Shown here one piece after another: positions 1-6,258 of a stretch of DNA of 11,740 bases (within the stretch, counting starts at the first letter, position 1; every line of letters begins with the position of its first letter). Below the pieces are notes generated by a model, which searched no databases, had not been told where the DNA came from, and saw only the letters and a program-made list of their open reading frames with translations. The stretch lies in assembly GCA_009779525.1 (NCBI GenBank), contig WREB01000012.1, forward strand, positions 1-11,740, in the 5' to 3' direction. A program made the translations under genes and the position numbers. Origin of the DNA: Defluviitaleaceae bacterium. GTDB lineage: Bacteria; Bacillota_A; Clostridia; Lachnospirales; WQUN01.

Positions 1-1253
1 CCGAAGCTTCTGACGTCAACCTCCACGGGTTCGTCGACGTGGTTGTTCACGAATTTGCGGGGCATTATCACGCGCGGGTTCGGGCACGGCTTCTCGGGAG
101 TGTCCATGATCGGCTCCCAGATAAGCACCGTGGAGCCGACGGCCCCCTCGAGGTTAAGGAATATCAAGGGTTCGGGCGGATGAATAGTGTTCCGTTCGGT
201 TTCGGGTTCGGTTCCGTAGTGCGTTATGTGGTTGACGCGTAAAAACCAGCCGTCCTCGGCGTCGGTCACGACGAGCCGCTTGCTTTCGGCTTTCTGTATG
301 CTCGGATGGCACATCGCCATATCGTCCGTCACAGGGTGGAGCTCCGAGGCGTCCACGATGTTGAGGACGTACTTTACTCCGTTTACCGTGTTTTGCGCCA
401 AAAGCATCCTGCCGTCCGGCTGCCGCTGGAATTGTTGGATCATTTCGCTTTTGCCGCCTCCGCTAGCGCCCTCGTGCAAAATCGTGAACTGCAGCTCGTA
501 CGGGGTTACGACGAGCACGGTCGAGCCGTGGACCGTCACCCATTTTTCCTGTTCGCCGATGTTCAAAAGCGCGCCGTAGATCCCCTTCTTGGCGCTCGGG
601 CCCGGATATAAGTTATATGAGAAGATCTCGTGCATTTCGTACATCCTGTTGTGCACGACTATCTGCTTGCCTTCGTAATACAGGTGCCTAAACGGCGGCG
701 CGACGTATATGACCGCCTTGGGCTTGAACATGTTCGGCAATTCGGATTTGGGTATGAAGCCCTGCAGGTCCGCCAGCCCCGCGGCGAAAAACGCCGCGTT
801 TGCGGGCGCTACGAGGAGCGCCGGGTAGCCTAATCCAAGCTCCTTGTTTCCCGCGAAAAAGGGAAGGAAAATCAACTGCTTCTGAAGGCCCAGCCACTCG
901 ATGGTCTCGGTTCTTATTTCGTCGAACGTCCTTCCGAAACGCTCCTCGTGGGTGGTCTTGTCGGTCGGGAGGTCGTCCGCGATAACCATGCAGTCCGGGT
1001 CGCGCCTTCTCATGTAGATGTCGGTATAATTTACCGCCGCGCCGTTTTTGCACCTGGTGACGACGGCTTCGTTCACCAACCCTTTTCCTTTAACCTCATA
1101 CGAGACTTCAAAAATATCGTTGGACTGGCCGCCAAGCGCAAGGTCCAGGAGTTCGGCGCGCGTTTCCGGTATTATTATTTCCACGTCCTGCTTCGCCGCC
1201 AGATTCTTAAGCTCCGGGGGAAGGATCATTTTCGAGCTGATGTTTTTTGACAT
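1..1253 (-). CDS. DUF4914 family protein with HprK/PEPCK-like P-loop (C-terminus cut by window edge)
   Basis: The frame is open from an ATG at 1251-1253 to the left window edge, giving 417 codons with no stop. An AAGGGG Shine-Dalgarno lies 8 nt upstream, and the start is 12 bp after the stop of the transferase gene, so the two form an operon. A P-loop, GASGGGKSE, sits at residues 262-270 (Lys268, Ser269) and resembles the Walker A of HPr kinase and PEP carboxykinase. Other recognisable stretches are YMRRRDPDCMVIADDLPTDK in the N-terminal part, YPALLVAPANAAFFAAGLAD further on, and CPNPRVIMPRKF near the cut end. From memory these match the DUF4914 family, whose members I recall as roughly 600 residues, so about a third is missing. 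Biochemical function is unknown; ATP binding, and perhaps phosphotransfer, is inferred from the P-loop alone. No signal peptide or membrane segment is visible, so it is probably cytoplasmic. Family assignment is fairly sure, function is not. Confidence 0.8.
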   Translation of the reverse strand, partial: MSKNISSKMILPPELKNLAAKQDVEIIIPETRAELLDLALGGQSNDIFEVSYEVKGKGLVNEAVVTRCKNGAAVNYTDIYMRRRDPDCMVIADDLPTDKTTHEERFGRTFDEIRTETIEWLGLQKQLIFLPFFAGNKELGLGYPALLVAPANAAFFAAGLADLQGFIPKSELPNMFKPKAVIYVAPPFRHLYYEGKQIVVHNRMYEMHEIFSYNLYPGPSAKKGIYGALLNIGEQEKWVTVHGSTVLVVTPYELQFTILHEGASGGGKSEMIQQFQRQPDGRMLLAQNTVNGVKYVLNIVDASELHPVTDDMAMCHPSIQKAESKRLVVTDAEDGWFLRVNHITHYGTEPETERNTIHPPEPLIFLNLEGAVGSTVLIWEPIMDTPEKPCPNPRVIMPRKFVNNHVDEPVEVDVRSF

Positions 1254-1265
1254 TTTGCGTACCCC

Positions 1266-2225
1266 TTAATTGGATATGAGTAGAATGATTATCGACGTGA
1301 GGTTTAGGCAGGCGCCGAGCAGCAGGATGAACGCGACGGCGTGCGTCGGCTTCATTCCCCGCTTGAGCAGGCGGTAATGAAGTTGCGGGATTTCTACGGT
1401 GTCGGCTTCGTAGACCGGTTTTTTCGCGCGGATTCTCCTAAACGTAACAAGCAGGTTGTCGAAGATCGGGACGCCCATCGCGAGCACCGGTATGAAAACC
1501 GATATCAGCGTGGCCTGCTTGAACGCGCCGAGCAGCGAAATGACGGCGAGCAGGTAGCCGAGCAGATACGCGCCCGAATCCCCCATTATAAGTTTCGAGG
1601 GCGGCAGGTTGTAGCGTAAAAACCCCGCGGCGGCGCCTACCAGCGCGGCGGCGATCAACGCGGATTCCGTCTGCCCCTTCACTATCGCGACGACGAAGAG
1701 CGTCGCTCCCGAAAGGATGCTTAGTCCCCCCGCCAAGCCGTCGAGGCCGTCCATAAAATTAATGACCGTGACGAGCCCGACGATCCAAAGCGCGGTCATC
1801 AAAAACTGAAGCCATATCGGAAACGTCACGTATAAATCGGAGAACGGGTTGAAAAATCCGGTGAAACGGATGCCGACGGCGAACGTAAGCACCGCGGCCG
1901 CTATATGCGATATGAAGCGGGGGAGCGCCTTGAAGTCGCGCCCGCGCGTTTTGTAGAAGTCGTCCACCAAGCCGATGCCAAGTATCATCACGCAGCCCGC
2001 AAGCACCGCGAATAGGCGCTTGTCGTAAAAAAAGGCGACCGAAGCGAACGCCGGGGCGAACGCCGCGAACATTACGACGCCGCCGGTAAGCGGCTTGGGG
2101 GTATCGTGGATCTTGCGCTCGGTCGGTTTGTCGGTAAACCCGAACTTTATGGCGAGCTTAACAAACGGCGGGACCAACAGAAGCGAAACTACGAGCGGTA
2201 CGACGAAAGCCAACGCGTATTGCAT
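1266..2225 (-). CDS. Polyprenyl-phosphate sugar-1-phosphate transferase (WecA/TagO/MraY family)
   Basis: This 319-residue polytopic membrane protein is of the usual length for glycosyltransferase family 4. These enzymes transfer a sugar-1-phosphate (often GlcNAc-1-P) from a UDP-sugar to undecaprenyl phosphate, which starts teichoic acid, wall polysaccharide or related polymer synthesis at the cytoplasmic face. Family motifs are in order: the Mg-binding DD pair in GLVDDFYK (residues 88-89), NFMDGLDGLAGG (156-167), MGDSGAYLLGY (214-224) and GVPIFD (251-256). The cytoplasmic His motif near the C-terminus, commonly HLHHRLL in TagO/WecA proteins, reads QLHYRLL here (281-287), so only one His remains. 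The start is ATG with AAAAGG 9 nt upstream. A TGGTATAAT promoter lies about 50 bp upstream, and DUF4914 follows 12 bp downstream. It is more like TagO/WecA than MraY. The exact sugar cannot be read from sequence, so no symbol is given. Confidence 0.88.
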   Translation of the reverse strand: MQYALAFVVPLVVSLLLVPPFVKLAIKFGFTDKPTERKIHDTPKPLTGGVVMFAAFAPAFASVAFFYDKRLFAVLAGCVMILGIGLVDDFYKTRGRDFKALPRFISHIAAAVLTFAVGIRFTGFFNPFSDLYVTFPIWLQFLMTALWIVGLVTVINFMDGLDGLAGGLSILSGATLFVVAIVKGQTESALIAAALVGAAAGFLRYNLPPSKLIMGDSGAYLLGYLLAVISLLGAFKQATLISVFIPVLAMGVPIFDNLLVTFRRIRAKKPVYEADTVEIPQLHYRLLKRGMKPTHAVAFILLLGACLNLTSIIILLISN

Positions 2226-2266
2226 TCAATCAAGCCTTTTCTGACGAAATGATTTTTACCCGAAGG

Positions 2267-2275
2267 ATTATACCA
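2267..2275 (-). promoter_or_regulatory. Extended -10 promoter for the transferase-DUF4914 operon
   Basis: The minus strand reads TGGTATAAT, a perfect -10 hexamer with the TGn extension, and no good -35 hexamer at 16-18 bp. It lies in the 123-bp gap after murG. A start near 2260 would give a leader of about 35 nt. The gap contains no terminator that I can see, so readthrough from murG is also possible. Confidence 0.6.
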
Positions 2276-2348
2276 TATTATTCGTTGGGGTAGCGCTTAA
2301 ATGCCCGTAATGATTTCTATATACGCGCTCCCGTTTGATACGCGGTTT

Positions 2349-3446
2349 TTAAAATGCGCCGGCTTTAGTTTTTTTAGCCGCCGCAAGGATCACTCCGACG
2401 ATTTTTTCGATCGCGGACCCGCCGGCGTTTTGCGTTGCGCCGTACGCTTCGATGCGTTCGGCGAAAGCGTCTTTGTTTACATAAAGTTCGTCGATTGCGT
2501 CGGCTAACTTATCGGGTGTGAGCTCGCGGTCCATAATTACCGTGGAAAGGCCGCGCCCTTCCATCGACTCCGCGTTTGACGCCTGGTCGCCCCTGCTCGT
2601 CTTTTGCCTGGGCAGCGGGACGAGGATATTCGGCTTCCTTAATGCGACGAGTTCGCCGATCGTATTGGCCCCCGCCCTCGAAACGATCACGTCGGCTTGC
2701 GCGTACAAATGCGGCAGCTCGTTTTCCGCGTACTCGAGCTGGAAGTATCCGTCATAATCGCAGTTTTTTATGTTTCCTTTTCCGCACAAATGGACGACGT
2801 TGTATTTTTCAAGCAACCGCGGCAGGGCGGCGCGCGCCGATTTGTTGATCGAGGCGGCGCCCTGGCTTCCGCCGACGATAAGCACGGCTGGTTTATCCGC
2901 CTCAAACCCGCATATTTTACGCGCCGTTTCGATGTCGCCGTCCAAAAGCGATTCCCTTACCGGCGTCCCGGTCAGCGCGGATTTTTTTTTGGGGACGCTA
3001 TCTAGCGTTTCGGGAAACGATACGCAAATCGTTTTCGCGAACGGAAACGAAAGCCTGTTCGCTAGCCCCGGGGTGAAGTCGGATTCGTGGGCGACGACGG
3101 GAACGCCAAAAAGCCAGGCCGCCGCGACGACCGGGACCGAAACGTAGCCGCCCTTCGAGAAAACGACGAGCGGCTTGACCCGACCGATAATAATTATGGC
3201 GTCGAAAAATCCTTTGGCGACTTTAAAGATATCGGTGAAGTTTTTTAAGTCGAAGTAGCGGCGGAGCTTGCCGGAGGAGACGGCGTGGTATTCGTCCGCG
3301 ACAGGCGAAGCGAGCGCGCGCTCCATTCCGCCTCTCCCCCCGGCGTAATGGATTTCGAACCCTTCGCGCCTCAGGGAAGGGACAAGCGCGACGTTCGGCG
3401 TCACGTGGCCCGCCGAACCGCCCCCGGTCAGGAGTATTCGCTTCAC
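2349..3446 (-). CDS. murG: MurG: UDP-GlcNAc-lipid I N-acetylglucosaminyltransferase
   Basis: MurG adds GlcNAc from UDP-GlcNAc to undecaprenyl-PP-MurNAc-pentapeptide (lipid I), making lipid II on the inner membrane face. The 365-residue product matches the family's usual length. The N-terminal glycine-rich loop with its His is TGGGSAGHVTPN (residues 7-18, His14). HESDFTPGLANRLS marks the end of the N-domain, GGSQGAASIN (192-201) begins the C-domain, and SRAGANTIGEL (256-266) is the UDP-GlcNAc-binding region. I chose GTG at 3444-3446: it starts exactly at the family N-terminus (VKRILLTGGG) and has GGGAG 8 nt upstream. The same frame stays open as far as 3767, but that extension is arginine-rich, unlike any MurG, and overlaps the divergent lipoprotein gene. 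The SGKLRRYFDLKNF segment recalls the stand-alone MurG of Clostridia and Bacilli, and the gene is not in a dcw cluster, so a second murG elsewhere in the genome is possible. Confidence 0.93.
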   Translation of the reverse strand: MKRILLTGGGSAGHVTPNVALVPSLRREGFEIHYAGGRGGMERALASPVADEYHAVSSGKLRRYFDLKNFTDIFKVAKGFFDAIIIIGRVKPLVVFSKGGYVSVPVVAAAWLFGVPVVAHESDFTPGLANRLSFPFAKTICVSFPETLDSVPKKKSALTGTPVRESLLDGDIETARKICGFEADKPAVLIVGGSQGAASINKSARAALPRLLEKYNVVHLCGKGNIKNCDYDGYFQLEYAENELPHLYAQADVIVSRAGANTIGELVALRKPNILVPLPRQKTSRGDQASNAESMEGRGLSTVIMDRELTPDKLADAIDELYVNKDAFAERIEAYGATQNAGGSAIEKIVGVILAAAKKTKAGAF

Positions 3447-3482
3447 GTTTTCCGCTCCCGTGTAAACTGATCGTAAAATCGT

Positions 3483-3511
3483 ATGATATAATGGAAGCGT
3501 CCGTATTACAA
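3483..3511 (-). promoter_or_regulatory. Candidate murG promoter
   Basis: The minus strand reads TTGTAA (3506-3511), a 17-bp spacer, then TATCAT (3483-3488), which matches the -10 consensus at five of six positions. The predicted start near 3476 gives murG a leader of about 30 nt. It overlaps the plus-strand -10 element at 3484-3492. Confidence 0.5.
3484..3492 (+). promoter_or_regulatory. Extended -10 promoter for the peptidase-flavodoxin pair
   Basis: The plus strand reads TGATATAAT, a perfect -10 with TGn extension and a poor -35. Transcription would begin near 3499. The ATG at 3491-3493 lies inside this element, which argues against that ATG being the start of the downstream gene and for the TTG at 3545. 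Confidence 0.55.
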
Positions 3512-3544
3512 TCGCGGGTTCGTTCGCCAGGCCGGTGGATCGCA

Positions 3545-5113
3545 TTGAATGAGCTAAAAAAAGCGTTAACCATATTTTTACTGTCCGCGTTGTTCCTTCT
3601 TTCCGCTTCGTGCGGAAGGCTTCCGCCGTCCGCGCCGTCCGAATCGTTCGGGCCGAGCCCGGAGAAGGAAGCCGGACAGGAATCGGACGAAAACGAAATC
3701 GAGGGCGTTCCGGAGGAGCAATCCCCTCCGGTCGAAATACCCTTATACAACGAATATGCCGTCGCAATGGAAATCGAGCCCGAGTCGCGCACGGTCGGCG
3801 GCCACATGCGCGTCAAGTACACGAACCGTTCCGAAACCGCGCTCGGCGAGCTTGTTTTGCGCGTCTACCTCAACGCTTTTAAGGAAGACGAAAAAATCAA
3901 GCCGTTTTTCGACGTTTTCGAGGAAAAGGTGTTCGCGCTTGGCGTCGATTACGGTTTTATGGAAATACGCCACGTCTCCGAGGACAACAGCGAGCTTAGC
4001 TTCGAGCTCGACGGCACGGTGCTTACGGTAATCCTCGACGAGCCGCTCGAACCGGATGAGACGATACAGCTTCGCATACAGTTCGAGGCGTACGTTCCGC
4101 TCATCGCGCACCGGACCGGCGCAAACGAACGCGCGATTTGGTGCGGGATGTTTCTTCCGGTGCTTTCCGTCTTTAACGGAAGCGCCTGGGACAAGTCGCC
4201 GTATTACCCAGCTGGCGACCCGTTTTTTCTTGAATCGGCGAACTATACCGTCGAGATAACCGCGCCCTCGGAATACGAGATCGCCGGGACCGGAGTTAAG
4301 TTCGAGACGATGCTCGAGGATAGGATGGTCACAACCTTCCACGCGCGGATGGCGCGGGATTTCGCCTTCGCGCTTTCCAACGAGTTTATGGTAGAGGAAG
4401 CCGCCGCCGAATCGGGCGCCGATGTTTTCTTTTACCATTACTCGGACGACCTTGACGCCAAGGCGGTCGTCGGCGCCGCGGTCGACGCGATCGCGTTCAT
4501 GGAGGACCGCGTCGGGCTCTACCCGTACAGGCAGCTGACGATTGTCGAAACGGACATGTTCGTATCGGGCGGCATGGAGTTTTCGACGATCGTGTTCATC
4601 GATTCCGACTACCTGCGAAGGACGAGCAATTACGCGACGGTAGTGCACGAGGTCATACACCAATGGTTCTACAACATCGTCGGCAACAACCAGATCGAGG
4701 AGGCTTGGATCGACGAGGGGCTTACGATGTATCTGCAGGAAGAATTCTTTTACAAAACCGAAGAGGAACTCCGAAGCAAAATGGAGCGCGACCACGCCTC
4801 GCTCAAACTAGTCCACGATACGGTAGAGGGCACGGCGAACAGGAGGATTTCCAGCGGCATAGCGGGCTATACGGGCTGGAGCGACTACCACAGGATCAAG
4901 TACACGAAGCCTAAGCTGATGCTGTACGCGCTTAGGCGTATAATCGGCGACGACGGGTTTACGCGGCTGCTTTGGGATTTTTTCAACATATACAGCTTCC
5001 GCGTCGCGACCGGGAATGATTTCATAAGCGTCGCCGAGGAAGTCCACGGGGAGAGCCTAAAAAGTTTTTTCAACGAATGGCTTAACGGGGCGTTCCTTCC
5101 AGATTTGTATTGA
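3545..5113 (+). CDS. Exported M1-like zinc metallopeptidase lipoprotein
   Basis: The 522-residue product starts at a TTG (3545) with GGTGG 6 nt upstream. From this start the N-terminus is a short lipoprotein signal: NELKK, a hydrophobic core, then LSAS before Cys23, where -3 is Ser rather than the usual Leu. An acidic, low-complexity spacer (about 24-65) follows. A beta-rich N-domain with membrane-tethered M1 character (VKYTNRSETALGELVLRVYL) runs to about residue 240. The catalytic domain carries GGMEFS (342-347) in place of the usual GxMEN, and HEVIHQ with His368, Glu369 and His372, followed after 18 residues by Glu391. That is the complete HExxH-x18-E zinc signature of M1 (gluzincin) peptidases. 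Zinc hydrolase activity outside the membrane is therefore likely; the altered exopeptidase motif leaves the substrate open. It is probably co-transcribed with the next gene, 23 bp downstream. A longer ATG start at 3491 is unlikely because it falls in the promoter -10. Confidence 0.85.
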   Translation: MNELKKALTIFLLSALFLLSASCGRLPPSAPSESFGPSPEKEAGQESDENEIEGVPEEQSPPVEIPLYNEYAVAMEIEPESRTVGGHMRVKYTNRSETALGELVLRVYLNAFKEDEKIKPFFDVFEEKVFALGVDYGFMEIRHVSEDNSELSFELDGTVLTVILDEPLEPDETIQLRIQFEAYVPLIAHRTGANERAIWCGMFLPVLSVFNGSAWDKSPYYPAGDPFFLESANYTVEITAPSEYEIAGTGVKFETMLEDRMVTTFHARMARDFAFALSNEFMVEEAAAESGADVFFYHYSDDLDAKAVVGAAVDAIAFMEDRVGLYPYRQLTIVETDMFVSGGMEFSTIVFIDSDYLRRTSNYATVVHEVIHQWFYNIVGNNQIEEAWIDEGLTMYLQEEFFYKTEEELRSKMERDHASLKLVHDTVEGTANRRISSGIAGYTGWSDYHRIKYTKPKLMLYALRRIIGDDGFTRLLWDFFNIYSFRVATGNDFISVAEEVHGESLKSFFNEWLNGAFLPDLY

Positions 5114-5136
5114 CGTCATAAAACGAAGGGGTTCGA

Positions 5137-6258
5137 ATGAAGATAACGATTCTGTTCGGAAACATGCCGAACAACGACTACGGCCTCGGCAAGGTCGTTA
5201 AGATCGTCCGCGAGACTCTCGCGGAGCTTGAGATCGAAACGGAGGAGATTAACCTTGGCTATGCCCAGGCGCCTTACTTCGACGGAATGAAGTCGCAGTC
5301 GACCGACGAAGTCATGCGCAAGCTCCGGGACGCTTCGGGCGTCATATTCGCGACGACCGCGCAGCTTTTCGCGCCGACCGCGATACTCCAAACGTTCCTC
5401 GAATACTTCCAGCACGACGAATACAGCGACGCGCTCCGCGAAAAACACTGCTTCATGATAACCGTTTCGCAAAACGGGGGCGAGCGGGCGGCGCTCGAGT
5501 ACCTTTCGAGGGTGATCCAGTTCATCGGCGGGTTCGACAGCGCGAGCATAGGCCTCCAGGAAGTCCATACGAGGGGCGTCGAAACCGACGCCGAAATCCG
5601 CGACATAATCGAGAAGGAAACCGAGGACTACTACCGCGTGTTGAGGCAAAACCGGAAGCGCGTCATACCGAGGGACTACGCGGTCCGCGACCGGATCGCC
5701 AACATGACGGGCGCGGACGTAGTAACGCTTGCGCCCGCGGCGGAAAAAAAGGACAAGGTGCCGGTTTCGTCGGTTTATAAAAAACTCAACCTCGACAAAT
5801 TCAACGACCAGCAGGAAAGGGACATCCAAGAATTGTCGAAATTCTTCGCGGACAAATACGCGACTAATGACGAAACCTTGGAAGCCGAGCCGGTTCCGGT
5901 CAGGAAGGCGGCGCAGGCGAAGGTGGTCCCGCGCGAACGCACCGTCAAGCAGATGACGCAAAGCCTGCCGCATTACTTTCAGCCTCAGCTGTCCGCGGGG
6001 CTTACCGCGGTCATGCAGTTCGTCGTATCGGGGGAGGAAACGTTCGAAGGTTTCATCACGATTCAAAGCACCGACTGCGAATACGCGGAGGGGACCGCCC
6101 CGGCGCCCGACATCACGATATTGGCCGAATCGGGCGTTTGGAAGGACGTGCTTAAAAACAAATATTCCGCGCAGAAGGCGTTCATGACCGGCGGGCTCAA
6201 GGTTCGCGGCAACTTCGTTTTATTGACCAAGTTCGATACGCTTTTTAAGCGGGACTGA
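5137..6258 (+). CDS. Flavodoxin-like / SCP2-like fusion protein
   Basis: The 373-residue cytoplasmic protein starts at ATG with GAAGGGG 5 nt upstream. Residues 1-175 look like a flavodoxin or NADPH-dependent FMN reductase fold: a strand MKITILFGNMP, a helix, then ASGVIFATTAQLFAPTAILQ (66-85) at the usual place of the second loop, and CFMITVSQNGGERA (105-118) at the third. The first phosphate loop (GNMPNNDYG) is not the classical SxTGxT form. Residues 180-270 are a charged linker. Residues 275-371 resemble the SCP2 sterol/lipid-carrier fold: a beta region, then the typical ending YSAQKAFMTGGLKVRGN and a hydrophobic last helix. The reaction is unknown; a flavin-linked domain joined to a hydrophobic-ligand carrier is inferred. 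It shares its operon with the M1 lipoprotein and ends 14 bp inside the 3' end of helD. The SCP2 part is the surer call; flavin binding is less certain. Confidence 0.72.
   Translation: MKITILFGNMPNNDYGLGKVVKIVRETLAELEIETEEINLGYAQAPYFDGMKSQSTDEVMRKLRDASGVIFATTAQLFAPTAILQTFLEYFQHDEYSDALREKHCFMITVSQNGGERAALEYLSRVIQFIGGFDSASIGLQEVHTRGVETDAEIRDIIEKETEDYYRVLRQNRKRVIPRDYAVRDRIANMTGADVVTLAPAAEKKDKVPVSSVYKKLNLDKFNDQQERDIQELSKFFADKYATNDETLEAEPVPVRKAAQAKVVPRERTVKQMTQSLPHYFQPQLSAGLTAVMQFVVSGEETFEGFITIQSTDCEYAEGTAPAPDITILAESGVWKDVLKNKYSAQKAFMTGGLKVRGNFVLLTKFDTLFKRD

Noticed and set aside
3491..3544. ATG at 3491 as start of the M1 lipoprotein
   Set aside because: The ATG lies inside the TGATATAAT promoter element and would put 18 extra residues before the signal peptide. 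The TTG at 3545 has GGTGG at good spacing.
3447..3767. N-terminal extension of MurG in the same frame
   Set aside because: The extension is Arg/Pro-rich, overlaps the divergent lipoprotein gene, and precedes the exact family N-terminus at the GTG with its GGGAG site.
3743..4795. 350-codon minus-strand frame opposite the M1 peptidase
   Set aside because: It is the antisense shadow of a gene with a full zinc-peptidase signature; its own product is rich in Arg, Val and His with no recognisable domain.
5116..6066. 316-codon minus-strand frame opposite the flavodoxin-SCP2 gene
   Set aside because: It is an antisense shadow in GC-rich DNA with no ribosome site and Arg/Val-biased composition; the plus-strand frame has recognisable folds and a good ribosome site.
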